Shown in pieces: positions 7,647-17,201 of a stretch of 64,000 nt of DNA. The notes below the pieces were generated by a model, which made no database searches, was not told the origin of the DNA, and saw only the letters and a program-made list of their open reading frames with translations. Position 1 is the first letter of the stretch, and each line of letters starts with the position of its first letter. The DNA comes from Thiomonas delicata. GTDB lineage: Bacteria; Pseudomonadota; Gammaproteobacteria; Burkholderiales; Burkholderiaceae_C. Where the stretch lies: NCBI RefSeq assembly GCF_900088825.1, contig NZ_LT592170.1, positions 854,561 to 918,560 of the forward strand, read 5' to 3'. Both the position numbers and the translations under genes were made by a program.

Positions 7647-9551
7647 ATGAACCGTTACCCGCTGTGGAAATACCTCATCATGGCCGTCGTGCTGGTGGTG
7701 GGGTTTGTGTATGCACTGCCGAATTTCTTCGGCGAGGCGCCCGCCGTGCAGGTCAGTTCGGCGCACCCGGGACGCGATCTGCCCAATGAGGCCTTGCTGG
7801 CCAAGGGCTTGCAGGCGCTGAAAGCTGCGGGGCTGGAGTCTCCCGTGCGCAGCTTCATCAGCGGCCCGACGCTGAACTACAGTTTTGCCAGCACCGAAGT
7901 GCAACTCAAGGCGCGCGACGTACTCGCGCACGCGCTCAATCCCAACCGTGACGACCCGAACTACGTGGTCGCCGTCAATCTGCTGAGCCTGTCGCCGGCT
8001 TGGCTCACCGCCTTGCATGCGATGCCCATGTACCTGGGTCTCGATTTGCGCGGTGGCGTGCATTTCCTGCTGCAGGTCGACATGCAGGCCGCCATCCAGA
8101 AAAAACTGGATTCGATCGCGGGCGAATTGAAAACATCTCTGCGCGACAAGGACGTGCGCTACAGCGAACTGCATCGGGTGGGCGACGAGGTCCAGATCGA
8201 TTTCCGCGATCCCGAGATGCTCAAGGCGGCGCAGCCGATCGTCAAGGAGATCGCGGGAGATTCCATCGTCACCAATGCCACATCGCCGGCCGGAGGTTCC
8301 ATCCGCATCAAGCTCAGTCCGCAGACCATCCAGCAGACCGAGGACTATGCGATCAAGCAGAACATCACCACCCTGCACAACCGCATCAACGAACTCGGCG
8401 TGGCCGAGCCCGTCATCCAGCAGCAGGGCAGCGATCGCGTCGTGGTCGAGCTTCCTGGCATTCAGGACACGGCGCGCGCCAAGGACATCCTGGGGCGCAC
8501 GGCGTCGCTGGAGGTGCGCTTGGTGGACGACAGCCCGGAAGCCCAGGCGGCGCTGGCGGGCAGCGGTCCGGTGCCGTCCGGCGACCAGAAGCTGTATGAC
8601 CGCGCGGGCAATCCCCTGATGGTGAAGAAGGACGTGCTGCTCACCGGCGAAAATCTCACCGATGCGCAGACTGGTTTCGACCCGCAGAACAACGAACCCG
8701 CCGTCTTTCTCACGCTCGATTCGAGAGGGTCGCGCATTTTCCGCGACGTCACCCGCGCCAACGTCGGCAAGCGTATTGCGATGGTGTTGATCGACCGCCA
8801 CCGCGCCGAGGTCGTGACCGCGCCGGTGGTGCGTGGCGAAATCGCCGGCGGCCGCGTGCAGATCTCGGGCAACATGACCGTGCCGGAAGCCAACGATATC
8901 GCCTTGCTGCTGCGCGCCGGAGCGCTGGCGGCGCCGATGCAGATCATCGAGGAACGCACCATCGGCCCGAGCCTGGGCCAACAGAACATCGCGCAGGGCT
9001 TTCACTCGGTGACCTGGGGTTTCATCGCCATCGTCGTCTTCATGTGCGTCTACTACATGTTGTTCGGCGCGTTTTCCTCCATTGCCCTGGCGGTGAATTT
9101 GCTGCTGCTGGTGGCGTTGCTGTCGATGCTGCAAGCCACGCTCACCCTGCCCGGCATCGCCGCCATGGCGTTGGCGCTGGGCATGGCCATCGACTCGAAC
9201 GTGCTGATCAACGAGCGCGTGCGTGAGGAGCTGCGCAACGGCGCCTCTCCCCAGGCGGCCATCTCCGCCGGCTACGAGCGCGCCTGGGCCACGATTCTCG
9301 ACTCCAACGTCACCACGCTGATCGCGGGCCTGGCGCTGCTCATCTTCGGTTCGGGCGCGGTACGCGGCTTTGCCATCGTTCACGTGCTGGGCATCCTCAC
9401 CTCGATGTTCTCCGCGGTGTTCTTCTCCCGTGGCCTGGTCAATCTCTGGTACGGGCGCCGACGTCGTTTGCAGAGCATTTCCATCGGCCAGATCTGGAAG
9501 CCGGAAGCCGCTGCGGCCAAGGCCTCGGCGAAACAATCGGCCAAGCGCTGA
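7647..9551 (+). CDS. secD: Protein translocase subunit SecD
   Basis: Inner-membrane, proton-driven motor that helps pull exported proteins out of the Sec channel on the periplasmic side. The 634-residue protein has an N-terminal membrane helix (about 8-26) and the SecD signature LGLDLRGGVHFLLQVDM (about 130-147). The large periplasmic region comes next, then a C-terminal RND-like membrane bundle beginning near IAQGFHSVTWGFIAIVV. ALALGMAIDSNVLINERVRE is the conserved membrane segment shared with SecF. It lies 90 bp after yajC and 24 bp before secF. Confidence 0.97.
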   Translation: MNRYPLWKYLIMAVVLVVGFVYALPNFFGEAPAVQVSSAHPGRDLPNEALLAKGLQALKAAGLESPVRSFISGPTLNYSFASTEVQLKARDVLAHALNPNRDDPNYVVAVNLLSLSPAWLTALHAMPMYLGLDLRGGVHFLLQVDMQAAIQKKLDSIAGELKTSLRDKDVRYSELHRVGDEVQIDFRDPEMLKAAQPIVKEIAGDSIVTNATSPAGGSIRIKLSPQTIQQTEDYAIKQNITTLHNRINELGVAEPVIQQQGSDRVVVELPGIQDTARAKDILGRTASLEVRLVDDSPEAQAALAGSGPVPSGDQKLYDRAGNPLMVKKDVLLTGENLTDAQTGFDPQNNEPAVFLTLDSRGSRIFRDVTRANVGKRIAMVLIDRHRAEVVTAPVVRGEIAGGRVQISGNMTVPEANDIALLLRAGALAAPMQIIEERTIGPSLGQQNIAQGFHSVTWGFIAIVVFMCVYYMLFGAFSSIALAVNLLLLVALLSMLQATLTLPGIAAMALALGMAIDSNVLINERVREELRNGASPQAAISAGYERAWATILDSNVTTLIAGLALLIFGSGAVRGFAIVHVLGILTSMFSAVFFSRGLVNLWYGRRRRLQSISIGQIWKPEAAAAKASAKQSAKR

Positions 9552-9575
9552 AGCCCACCCTCACTGGAGCCACAG

Positions 9576-10529
9576 ATGGAATTCTTCCGCATCCGGCGCG
9601 ACATCCCTTTCATGCGCTTCGCACCGGTTTTCAACGTCATCTCGGCACTGCTGTTCGTGGCCGCCGTGTTCTTCCTCGTCACGCGCGGGTTGCATCTGTC
9701 GATCGAATTCACCGGCGGCACGGTGATGGAAGTGGGCTACCCGCAACCGGCCAATCTCGACGCCATCCGCGGCGCGGTGTCCAAGCTGGGCTACGGCGAC
9801 GCGCAGGTGCAGACCTTCGGCAACGCGCAGGACGTGGTGATTCGCCTGCCGCTGCGCCTGGGCGAGACCAGCGTGCAGCAGAGCGACAAGGTCATGGCGG
9901 CGCTCAAGACGTCCGACGCGCAGGCGCAGCTGCGGCGCACCGAATACGTCGGCCCGCAGGTCGGCTCGGAACTGGCCACCGACGGCGTCAAAGCCCTGGT
10001 TTTCGTGATCGTCGGCATCATGCTGTATTTGGCGTTCCGGTTTGAATGGAAATTCTCCATCGCCGCCATCGTGGCCAATCTTCACGACGTCATCATCGTG
10101 CTCGGCTTTTTCGCCTTGTTCCAGTGGGAATTTTCGCTGCCGGTGCTGGCGGCCGTGCTTGCCGTGCTTGGTTACTCGGTGAACGAGTCGGTGGTGATTT
10201 TCGACCGGGTGCGCGAGAATTTCCGCAAGTACCGCAAATACACCACGGTGCAGGTGATCGACAGCGCCATCACCAATACCACCAGCCGCACCATCATCAC
10301 GCACGGTTCGACGCTGGCCATGGCGTTCTCGATGTTTCTTTTCGGCGGCCCAGCCCTGCATTTCTTCGCCTTGGCCCTGATCATCGGCATTTCGATGAGC
10401 ATCTACAGCTCGGTGTTCGTGGCGGCAGCGATCGCCATGTGGCTGGGCGTGAGGCGCGAGGACATGCTCAAATCCGGGCCCGGACGCCCCAAGAATCCGA
10501 ACGACCCCAACGCTGGCGCGGTGGTGTAG
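9576..10529 (+). CDS. secF: Protein translocase subunit SecF
   Basis: Partner of SecD in the SecDF translocation motor. The 317-residue protein has the N-terminal helix (about 16-36), the SecF signature LHLSIEFTGGTVMEV, and a C-terminal bundle with VLGYSVNESVVIFDRVREN and TTSRTIITHGSTLAM. A GGAG ribosome-binding site precedes the ATG. It ends the yajC-secD-secF operon, with a strong terminator 28 bp after the stop. Confidence 0.97.
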   Translation: MEFFRIRRDIPFMRFAPVFNVISALLFVAAVFFLVTRGLHLSIEFTGGTVMEVGYPQPANLDAIRGAVSKLGYGDAQVQTFGNAQDVVIRLPLRLGETSVQQSDKVMAALKTSDAQAQLRRTEYVGPQVGSELATDGVKALVFVIVGIMLYLAFRFEWKFSIAAIVANLHDVIIVLGFFALFQWEFSLPVLAAVLAVLGYSVNESVVIFDRVRENFRKYRKYTTVQVIDSAITNTTSRTIITHGSTLAMAFSMFLFGGPALHFFALALIIGISMSIYSSVFVAAAIAMWLGVRREDMLKSGPGRPKNPNDPNAGAVV

Positions 10530-10556
10530 GCGCGGATGCACCGCGATGTCGAAATG

Positions 10557-10584
10557 AAAAAGGCCGCTCGACAGCGGCCTTTTT
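10557..10584. terminator. Bidirectional Rho-independent terminator after secF
   Basis: AAAAAGGCCGCT-CGAC-AGCGGCCTTTTT is a perfect stem, with GC core 10562-10568 / 10573-10579, a tetraloop, an A run before and a T run after. It can stop transcription from both sides and serves secF and the convergent lipoprotein gene that ends at 10606. Confidence 0.92.
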
Positions 10585-10605
10585 CATTCATGCCAGGCGC
10601 GCGCT

Positions 10606-11394
10606 TCAGTGAAAGCCGAAGGTCGCCGTGCTTCCGCTGTTGATCGCCTGGTAGGCCGTGGTGTAGTCGGCCGACACCGGGGACGCCGTGAGATGCCAGG
10701 TGAGCAGGTTGTTGGCGTTGGGGTCATCCGTCGAACCGGGCGGGGCGACAAGGTATTTTTGGACGCCGAGAAGCGCCATGTTGTAGGCGTCGCCAGCCTG
10801 CGGCGCGGTGTTGATGTTCAAGCCGCCGAGCTGGAACTGGGTGGCCACATTGGCCGAGGCCGCCGCGTAGTTCGCCGTCGTCAAGCCGCCCGACATGCCC
10901 TGGGCAATCGCCGTGGCCACGGTGGTCAGCGGCGTCACCACCGCGGAAACCGTGCCGCCACCGCCAATGTTCGCCACGGCTTGCAGGCTGGCATTGGTGC
11001 TGGCCAGATTGACCAGCGAGCTGCCGGCCTGGGATGCGGCATTGGTATAGGTGCCGCCCGAGATCTGGATCAGCACCGGCCCGTAATAACTGCTGAGATT
11101 GACTGAGAAGGTGCCGTCCGCAGCGGTGGGGATGCAGCCGATCGTCAGCAGCGTTCCGGTGTTGGCTGGGGGTGATACGGCCGTGTTGAGCGGATTGCCT
11201 TGACCGCCGGTGATGGCGTAGATGCAGACGTTTCCATTGCCATTGCCGCTGACCGGCTGGCCTGCGCCCATCAGCACCTGGCCGCTCAGGATCGAGCCCT
11301 CGTATTTGCTGCTGGTGCCGCCGCCGCATGCGGCAAGCAGCAGACTCAGGGGGAGCACGGCGCCCAGGGCGACACGGCTGTGATTCCAAGGCAT
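10606..11394 (-). CDS. Putative lipoprotein, Gly/Ser/Thr/Asn-rich
   Basis: A 262-residue protein with a clear lipoprotein signal peptide: basic start, hydrophobic core (ALGAVLPLSLLLAAC), acylated Cys23, then GGG. The residue after Cys is Gly, so outer-membrane sorting is likely. The mature part is rich in Gly, Ala, Ser, Thr and Asn and low in charge. It starts with an SGQVLMGAGQPVSG segment like the opening of carboxypeptidase-regulatory/Ig-like modules and later carries VVTPLTTVATAIAQG, a pattern seen in secreted lipoproteins of Burkholderiales. No enzymatic motif is visible; the function is unknown. It converges on secF and lies downstream of smg on the same strand. Confidence 0.8.
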   Translation of the reverse strand: MPWNHSRVALGAVLPLSLLLAACGGGTSSKYEGSILSGQVLMGAGQPVSGNGNGNVCIYAITGGQGNPLNTAVSPPANTGTLLTIGCIPTAADGTFSVNLSSYYGPVLIQISGGTYTNAASQAGSSLVNLASTNASLQAVANIGGGGTVSAVVTPLTTVATAIAQGMSGGLTTANYAAASANVATQFQLGGLNINTAPQAGDAYNMALLGVQKYLVAPPGSTDDPNANNLLTWHLTASPVSADYTTAYQAINSGSTATFGFH

Positions 11395-11467
11395 GAGAGG
11401 TGTTCTCCAGTGGATGGCGGTCAGCGGGTGCGCGGCTTGCGCGGCGCGCGCATGGGTGAATGGCGCG

Positions 11468-11926
11468 TCAATGCACGACCCGGTCGTCGGCCTCGACGAA
11501 GAGTTCGTCGAGGATGAGTGCGTCGGGCTCTTCGTCGAGGCGCCAGAACACCATGAGCAGGATGGTCTTGAGTTGCTCGAGCGGCAGTTGCTTGATGCCT
11601 GTGGCCAGGGCGCGCTCGACGACGATTTCGCGCAGATGCGGCTTGAGCGTTCCCGCCGATTCGAGGAAGTTCAGATATCCGACGGCGTCAACGCCCAGGC
11701 AGTCGAGTTCCTGGGCCGCGTAAAGGCGGATCGAGTCCGCGCTCGGCGTGCCCAGGGTATGGCTGCCGGCAACCGCCTGGTCGAGCCCACGCAGCCAGTC
11801 GAGGGCATCGCTGATTTCGTCGTTCTCGAAACCCGCGGCGCTCAGCTTGCGCGACAGCTGGCCGGGTTCCGGGCAGGCTTCCGGGTGCCAGTAGGTTTCG
11901 TACACGTACATGAGGATATCGAACAT
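11468..11926 (-). CDS. smg: Smg protein (DUF494 family)
   Basis: Conserved proteobacterial protein of unknown molecular function, named for its position near smf (dprA). The 152-residue length is standard. It starts MFDILMYVYETYW and contains the acidic helices GFENDEISDALDWLRGL and the hydrophobic C-terminal LEQLKTILLMVFWRL, all typical of DUF494. It lies 78 bp downstream of dprA on the same strand, the conserved dprA-smg arrangement. Confidence 0.93.
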   Translation of the reverse strand: MFDILMYVYETYWHPEACPEPGQLSRKLSAAGFENDEISDALDWLRGLDQAVAGSHTLGTPSADSIRLYAAQELDCLGVDAVGYLNFLESAGTLKPHLREIVVERALATGIKQLPLEQLKTILLMVFWRLDEEPDALILDELFVEADDRVVH

Positions 11927-12004
11927 GGACCCATTTTATGCATAAGCCTGTGTCGATCACGGCGCAGGGGCGGACGCCGCCCGGACGCCTTCAGGCGGCT
12001 CGCT

Positions 12005-13156
12005 TCAAGCGCGTTCGATGCGCTGGAAGCGGGCTCCCGGAAGCCGAGCCACGCGGCCTTGCAATTCCAGCGCAAGAAGCTGCTCGCCCAGCCATTGCGC
12101 GCTTCGGCCGGTGCGCGCCGCCAGTTCGTCGAAGCTCATGATGGCGTAGCCGAGGGCGTCGAGAAGTTCCTGGGCTGCCGGCGATGCTGGCTCGATGGCG
12201 TCGGGCTTGTCCTCTCGGGCCCCACGCGGGTGGTCGGATTTTGGATCTGCGGGGGCGTTCCATCCCAGTTCATCGAGCACGTCATCCACGCACTCCACGA
12301 GTTTGGCGCCCTCCCGCAGCAGGCGATGGCAGCCGCGCGACAGCGGATTGTGAATCGAGCCGGGGATGGCGAACACCTCGCGTCCCTGTTCCGCAGCCAG
12401 TCGGGCCGTGATGAGCGAGCCGGAATGCACCGCGGCTTCTGTCACCAGCACGCCCCGGCTCAGGCCGCTGATGATGCGGTTGCGGCGTGGGAAATGACTG
12501 CGTGCCGGCGGCGTGCCGAGGGGGAATTCGGACAGCAGCAGGCCCTGTTCGGCGATGCGGTGCGCGAGTGCGCGGTGGCTGGCGGGGTAGACGCGGTCGC
12601 AGCCCGTGCCAAGGACGGCGATCGTCGCGCCGCCGGACGGTGTCGTGACCATGGCCTGCAGCGCGCCTTCATGCGCCTGCGCGTCGATGCCGCGGGCAAA
12701 TCCCGAAACCACGGTCACGCCCGCATTCGCCAGCGCCATGGCGAAGGCATGCGCGTCACGTGCGCCCTGGGCCGACGGGTTGCGGGCGCCCACGATGGCG
12801 AGAGTGCGCGGACGCGAGAGCAGCTCCAGGCGACCGCTGGCGTACAACAAGGGCGGTGGATCGGCGGTCTGCAGCAGGAGCGCAGGGTAGCTGGAGTCGG
12901 CCAGGCTCAACACATGGCGCGCAGGTTCGGCCAGCCAGTCGCGCGTGCGCGCGATGAGGTCGTTCAAATCGCGGCTGGGTGTCGCGCGCAGCGCCTGAGC
13001 GACAACAGGGGAAACCACCCGTTCAAGCGCGAGAACGCTCTGGGCCAACACCTCCTCGGGGAGGCCGAACGCAGCGAGCAGGCGCCGAGCCGTCTCGCTG
13101 CCAACGCCAGGGGTTTCGAGCAGGCGCAGCCAGGCTGCGAGCTCGTCCACCTGCAT
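12005..13156 (-). CDS. dprA: DNA-processing protein DprA (Smf)
   Basis: Binds incoming single-stranded DNA during natural transformation and loads RecA. The 383-residue protein has an N-terminal helix-hairpin region (about 1-60) and then the Rossmann-like DprA domain with AIVGARNPSAQG (120-131), TVVSGFARGIDAQAH (148-162), VLGTGCDRVYP, FPRRNRIISGLS (222-233) and AAVHSGSLITARLA. A C-terminal winged-helix (DML1-like) domain spans about 330-383. Its neighbours smg, the LysM protein and divergent def-fmt are the typical order. Presence of dprA does not by itself prove competence. Confidence 0.96.
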   Translation of the reverse strand: MQVDELAAWLRLLETPGVGSETARRLLAAFGLPEEVLAQSVLALERVVSPVVAQALRATPSRDLNDLIARTRDWLAEPARHVLSLADSSYPALLLQTADPPPLLYASGRLELLSRPRTLAIVGARNPSAQGARDAHAFAMALANAGVTVVSGFARGIDAQAHEGALQAMVTTPSGGATIAVLGTGCDRVYPASHRALAHRIAEQGLLLSEFPLGTPPARSHFPRRNRIISGLSRGVLVTEAAVHSGSLITARLAAEQGREVFAIPGSIHNPLSRGCHRLLREGAKLVECVDDVLDELGWNAPADPKSDHPRGAREDKPDAIEPASPAAQELLDALGYAIMSFDELAARTGRSAQWLGEQLLALELQGRVARLPGARFQRIERA

Positions 13157-13190
13157 GGCCGCGGCCTGAAGCTAGGTTCGCAGCCGACCG

Positions 13191-14366
13191 TCAGGGCTGG
13201 ATGACGTGGTCGGCCACCTGGACGGGTTCGCTGGATTCCAGCACGAGCCCATAGGCGATGTGATGGAACGTGCGAAACACCATGAGCAGACCGATGCGGC
13301 GCGCGGGGATCTGGATCATCGGCTTGTCTTCCAGCGTCGTGTCGCGCACCTCGCGCGGGCCTTGCATGATGGCCAGCACGTCGCCGCGCTCCAAGCCATT
13401 TTCCGCGCCGCGGTTCAGAGCGACGACGCTGTTCTTGCCGGCGAGTTGCATGTCGCCGTAGATGGAGATGATTTGCCCGTCGATGGCGCTTGCCGGGGCG
13501 TGCGGGGTGAAGTTGAGGTATTGGCGCGGTGTTGTGGCGATCAGGCGGTCGCCCACGCCCATTTCTCGCAAGGTGGACAGCACCTTGAACGTGGACACGC
13601 CATCCTTGCCCTGTGGCGGGCTGACCAATTCCACGGAGCCCAGGTATTCCGACTCGTAAGCGATGATCTTCTTGGTCGTCGGATCGTGCAGCGGGCGCGC
13701 CGGGCGATACACGTCGAAACGCGTGGACGCGCCCAGCGCGCCGCGCACGTAAGCGCGATCCCCGGGGGTGAGCATGACGCGGCCGGGGGCCAGCGCCACG
13801 ATGCGCGGGGACTTGTCCAACGCGTCGGGCTCGATGATCAGCGGCCTGGTGAGGAAGGGGTCGATCAACGCCGGGTTCAGCGTGGGAATGCCCGACGGGG
13901 GCAGGTTCTCGGCAATCACGCTGGGTTCGAGCTTGACCGTGGGGATGCCGTTGTCACCCTGGGCGTTCTCCAGGCTCAAGCGGGCACGGCCATTGGCGAC
14001 GGTGAGCACCAGCACCTGCCCTGGGAAGATCCAGTGCGGATTGCGGATCTGGGCCATGTTCATGCCCCAGAGTTGCGGCCAGTTCCAGGGCTTGGTCAGG
14101 TACATGCCGGAAATAGCCCACAGCGTGTCGCCGCGTTTGATGGTGTAGCGCGGCGGGGCATTGGCCGAGAGCTCGGCGACGGGGATGCCCTGCTGGGCCG
14201 CTTGTTCGGCCTCGGCGCGCTGCTGGGGAGCTACGGGATAGTCGGGCAAGCCCCCGAGGGACGGCGCGGATGCGGAGGCAACCGTTGCCGCAGGTTGCCC
14301 CAGCGCCGATCCGGCCCACAGCAGGAGGACCGTTGCGGCAACATGGTTGATGAGCTTGCATTGCAT
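13191..14366 (-). CDS. LysM-domain periplasmic protein
   Basis: A 391-residue secreted protein with a LysM peptidoglycan-binding domain. The signal peptide is MQCKLINHVAATVLLLWAGS with cleavage near ALG-QPA. The LysM domain runs from about 73 to 122 (YTIKRGDTLWAISG ... NPHWIFPGQVLVL). The remaining 270 residues are conserved in this family but have no assigned enzymatic motif. The ATG at 14366 is chosen because a signal peptide follows directly and a G-rich Shine-Dalgarno-like stretch precedes it; in-frame upstream codons would put unrelated residues before the signal. It is divergent from def and 34 bp upstream of dprA. Confidence 0.9.
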   Translation of the reverse strand: MQCKLINHVAATVLLLWAGSALGQPAATVASASAPSLGGLPDYPVAPQQRAEAEQAAQQGIPVAELSANAPPRYTIKRGDTLWAISGMYLTKPWNWPQLWGMNMAQIRNPHWIFPGQVLVLTVANGRARLSLENAQGDNGIPTVKLEPSVIAENLPPSGIPTLNPALIDPFLTRPLIIEPDALDKSPRIVALAPGRVMLTPGDRAYVRGALGASTRFDVYRPARPLHDPTTKKIIAYESEYLGSVELVSPPQGKDGVSTFKVLSTLREMGVGDRLIATTPRQYLNFTPHAPASAIDGQIISIYGDMQLAGKNSVVALNRGAENGLERGDVLAIMQGPREVRDTTLEDKPMIQIPARRIGLLMVFRTFHHIAYGLVLESSEPVQVADHVIQP

Positions 14367-14386
14367 GAATCCGCCCCCAGTAAGAA

Positions 14387-14417
14387 AATATAGGTGTCCG
14401 CGAATGCGGCTTGCCAA
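14387..14417 (-). promoter_or_regulatory. Possible promoter of the LysM-dprA-smg genes
   Basis: On the minus strand TTGGCA (14417-14412) is followed 19 bp later by TATATT (14392-14387), about 20 bp before the LysM-gene ATG. Both hexamers resemble sigma-70 elements, but the spacer is two bases longer than ideal. The rest of the 250-bp space up to def shows no gene. Confidence 0.3.
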
Positions 14418-14616
14418 TTGCAGCATGGCAGCTTCGCTTGCGTAGCCCCATGTGTGCGCCGGTGCGGCGCAAAACCTCAAAGCCTTGTTACATTGTCCGC
14501 ATAAGGTCGCTTCGCTGCAATGAAAAATGCAGTTTGCGGGCCCCGGCAGTTGCATGAATGCTGCGTATGGGCGCACGCCTTCGGCAGCCGGGCCCTGACT
14601 GGCCCTGGAGTTCTTG

Positions 14617-15123
14617 ATGTCCCAGCTCACGATTCTTCAATATCCAGACCCCCGCCTGTACAAGGTGGCCAAACCCGTCGCCGTGGTGGACGAGCGGGTG
14701 CGTGGCTTGCTGGCCGACCTGTTCGAGACCATGTATGCGGCCAAGGGCGTCGGTTTGGCTGCCACGCAGGCCGATATTCACGAGCGCATCATCGTCGCCG
14801 ACGTGTCCGAGGAGCGCGACCACCCGCTCGTGCTGATCAACCCCGAGATCGTGTCGCGTAGTCCGGATCTGAAGGAATGGGAAGAAGGTTGCCTGTCGGT
14901 GCCGGGCATCTACGACAAGGTCACCCGGCCCGACCGCATACGCGTGCGCGCACTCGACGCCAAGGGCGAGGCGTTCGAACTGGAGGCCGACGGCCTGCTG
15001 TCGGTCTGCATCCAGCACGAGATGGACCATCTCGAGGGCAAGGTCTTCGTCGACTACCTTTCACCGCTCAAGCGCAACCGCATCAAATCCAAGATGCTCA
15101 AGCGCCAGCGCGAAGCGGCTTGA
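14617..15123 (+). CDS. def: Peptide deformylase
   Basis: Metalloenzyme that removes the formyl group from the N-terminal methionine of new proteins. The 168-residue protein carries all three deformylase motifs: GVGLAATQ (44-51), EEGCLSVPG with metal ligand Cys92, and QHEMDHLEG with ligands His134 and His138 and the catalytic Glu135. ATG at 14617 is preferred over the adjoining TTG. It is paired with fmt as in most bacteria, so formylation and deformylation are encoded together. Confidence 0.97.
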   Translation: MSQLTILQYPDPRLYKVAKPVAVVDERVRGLLADLFETMYAAKGVGLAATQADIHERIIVADVSEERDHPLVLINPEIVSRSPDLKEWEEGCLSVPGIYDKVTRPDRIRVRALDAKGEAFELEADGLLSVCIQHEMDHLEGKVFVDYLSPLKRNRIKSKMLKRQREAA

Positions 15124-15148
15124 CCGGCTCGTGAGCCGGTCAAGCCGC
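15115..15148. repeat. Perfect 16-bp inverted repeat across the def stop codon
   Basis: GCGGCTTGACCGGCTC (15115-15130), a two-base centre GT, then its exact reverse complement (15133-15148). The def TGA lies inside the left arm, and the GTG that could begin a longer fmt is at the tip. In RNA this would be a very stable hairpin. No T run follows, so it is not a classical Rho-independent terminator. It may stabilise the def mRNA end, attenuate fmt, or be a mobile palindrome. Confidence 0.85.
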
Positions 15149-15205
15149 ACTTCACAAGCTCCGGGCTTGAATTCTCCGTTTGCTCCCGTTGTGGCTGCCG
15201 CCGGG

Positions 15206-16189
15206 TTGCGCGTGGCTTTTGCCGGTACGCCCGAATTCGCTGCGGTGGCTTTGCGCGACCTGCTCGCCGCGGGCGTTACCGTGCCGCTGGTTCTGACCCA
15301 GCCGGACCGGCCCGCCGGACGGGGCTTGCATTTGCAGCCCAGCGCGGTCAAACAGGTCGCGCTCCAGCATGGTCTGCCGCTGATGCAGCCGCGCGGATTG
15401 CGCCTGGACGGGCGCTGGGCCGAGGATGCCGCGGCGGCGCGTTCCGCCCTGTCGCTGGCGGCGCCCGACGTGCTGGTGGTGGCGGCTTACGGCTTGATCC
15501 TGCCGCACTGGGTGCTGGACCTGCCGCGCCTAGGCTGCGTCAACATCCATGCCTCGCTGCTGCCGCGCTGGCGTGGCGCGGCGCCGATCCACCGCGCCAT
15601 CGAAGCCGGCGACACGCAAACCGGCATCAGCATCATGCGCATGGACGCCGGGCTGGACACCGGCCCCGTCTACCGCATGCAGGACATCCCGATCGCACCG
15701 GACGAGACGACGCCCAGCCTGCACGACAAACTCGCCGTCCTGGGTGGAAAGCTCGTGCTGCAGACCTTGGCCGATTTGGCAGCGGGAGTCGCCGAACCCA
15801 CGGCGCAGCCGGCGGAAGGCGCGACTTACGCGGCCAAGATCGACAAGCGCGAGACCTGGTTGGACTGGTCGCTGCCTGCGGCGGACTTGGAGCGGCGTAT
15901 CCGCGCCTTCAACCCCGCGCCCGGAGCCCAAGCCCGCTTGGGCGATTTGACGCTGAAAATCCGCGCGGCCAGGGTCGGGCGGACGGTGCACGTTGCTCAG
16001 CCGCCCGGAACCCTGCTGGCAGCACAAGCGCAGGGCGTCGAGGTGGCCTGCGGCCAAGGCAGCAGCCTGTGTCTGACGCATCTGCAAAGGCCGGGCGGAA
16101 AGCCCATGGACGCCGGCGCATTTTTGCGCAGCCAGCCCTTGACGCCCGGCCAGCGCTTCGCCTCCGGATTTCCTGCCGAGACGGATTGA
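15206..16189 (+). CDS. fmt: Methionyl-tRNA formyltransferase
   Basis: Formylates Met-tRNA(fMet) with 10-formyl-tetrahydrofolate. The N terminus reads [20 protein letters not shown], the standard Fmt opening. Further motifs are [21 protein letters not shown], with the catalytic Asn-His-(Asp) site and the SLLP motif, [11 protein letters not shown], and a C-terminal OB-like domain (about 205-327). TTG at 15206 gives 327 residues, close to the family norm. An in-frame GTG at 15131 would add 25 residues but lies at the tip of a perfect hairpin, and another GTG is at 15191; the start is therefore uncertain. Confidence 0.93.
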   Translation: MRVAFAGTPEFAAVALRDLLAAGVTVPLVLTQPDRPAGRGLHLQPSAVKQVALQHGLPLMQPRGLRLDGRWAEDAAAARSALSLAAPDVLVVAAYGLILPHWVLDLPRLGCVNIHASLLPRWRGAAPIHRAIEAGDTQTGISIMRMDAGLDTGPVYRMQDIPIAPDETTPSLHDKLAVLGGKLVLQTLADLAAGVAEPTAQPAEGATYAAKIDKRETWLDWSLPAADLERRIRAFNPAPGAQARLGDLTLKIRAARVGRTVHVAQPPGTLLAAQAQGVEVACGQGSSLCLTHLQRPGGKPMDAGAFLRSQPLTPGQRFASGFPAETD

Positions 16190-16275
16190 AATCGGATAGC
16201 CTGGCACGCACATGAACTTTTGTGCTGGGGCACAATCTACCCCACATTGTTTCTAAACGTAAACGGGTGAATTCC

Positions 16276-17157
16276 ATGTTCAATCTGTTCAAGACAGCCA
16301 TGCTCATGGCGGCGATCACGGCGCTGTTCATGGTGGTCGGCTCATTGGTCGGCGGCAGGCAGGGGATGATGCTGGCCCTGTTGCTCGCTCTCGGCATGAA
16401 TGTCTTCAGCTACTGGTTTTCGGACAAATTGGTGCTGCGCATGTACAACGCGCAGCAGGTCGACGAACACAGCGCGCCGCAGTTCTACCGCATGGTGCAG
16501 GACTTGGCGCAGCGCGCCGGCCTGCCGATGCCGCGCGTCTATGTGATTGAGGAAGACGCGCCGAACGCCTTCGCCACCGGGCGCAACCCCGAGCATGCCG
16601 CCGTGGCCGCGACCACCGGAATCATGCGCGTGCTCAGCGAACGCGAATTGCGCGGCGTGATGGCGCACGAGCTGACGCATGTGAAGCACCGCGACATCCT
16701 GATCTCCACGATCAGTGCGACGATGGCCGGAGCGATCTCGGCATTGGCGAATTTCGCGATGTTCTTCGGCGGGCGCGATGAAAACGGCCGCCCGAGCAAT
16801 CCGGTGGCCGGCATCGCCGTGGCGCTCCTGGCGCCGCTGGCCGCCAGCCTCATCCAGATGGCCATCTCGCGCGCCCGCGAGTTCGAGGCCGACCGGGGCG
16901 GCGCCGAGATCTCGGGCGACCCCGAAGCGCTGGCGACGGCGCTGCGCAAGATCGAAGCGGTGGCGCGCGGCGTGCCCTTCCAGGCCGTCGAGGAGCATCC
17001 GGCCACGGCGCAGATGATGATTCTCAACCCGCTTTCCGGCGGCGGGATCTCCAAGTTGTTTTCAACCCATCCGCCCACGGACGAGCGCGTTGCGCAACTC
17101 ATGCAAATCGCGCAGTCCATGCGTCGCGGGGCGCAGTACCCAGGCCTGCGGAGCTGA
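16276..17157 (+). CDS. htpX: Membrane zinc metalloprotease HtpX
   Basis: M48 family inner-membrane protease that degrades damaged membrane proteins, acting with FtsH. The 293-residue protein has two N-terminal membrane helices (about 8-24 and 30-48), the zinc site HELTH (131-135) followed by VKHRD, two further hydrophobic segments (about 146-165 and 178-197), and the third metal ligand in REFEADR (Glu202). The ATG at 16276 starts the first helix; an upstream in-frame codon would only add residues outside the family. It follows fmt by 86 bp and is followed by a terminator. Confidence 0.96.
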   Translation: MFNLFKTAMLMAAITALFMVVGSLVGGRQGMMLALLLALGMNVFSYWFSDKLVLRMYNAQQVDEHSAPQFYRMVQDLAQRAGLPMPRVYVIEEDAPNAFATGRNPEHAAVAATTGIMRVLSERELRGVMAHELTHVKHRDILISTISATMAGAISALANFAMFFGGRDENGRPSNPVAGIAVALLAPLAASLIQMAISRAREFEADRGGAEISGDPEALATALRKIEAVARGVPFQAVEEHPATAQMMILNPLSGGGISKLFSTHPPTDERVAQLMQIAQSMRRGAQYPGLRS

Positions 17158-17175
17158 GTCGGCCCGGGCGGCAGC

Positions 17176-17200
17176 AAAGGCGGCGTTTCCCGCCGCCTTT
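17176..17200. terminator. Bidirectional Rho-independent terminator between htpX and a convergent gene
   Basis: AAAGGCGGCG (17176-17185), loop TTTCC, and CGCCGCCTTT (17191-17200) form a 10-bp perfect stem flanked by A and T runs. It can end htpX and the minus-strand membrane-protein/purB transcript, whose stop is at 17202. Confidence 0.9.
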
Positions 17201-17201
17201 C

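Noticed and set aside
6951..9536. An 861-codon minus-strand open frame opposite yajC and secD
   Set aside because: Shadow of secD; no recognisable domain, and it would span two unrelated transcription units.
15131..15205. GTG at 15131 as the fmt start
   Set aside because: It lies in the loop of a perfect 16-bp hairpin with no Shine-Dalgarno, and the added 25 residues precede the standard Fmt N terminus that begins at 15206.
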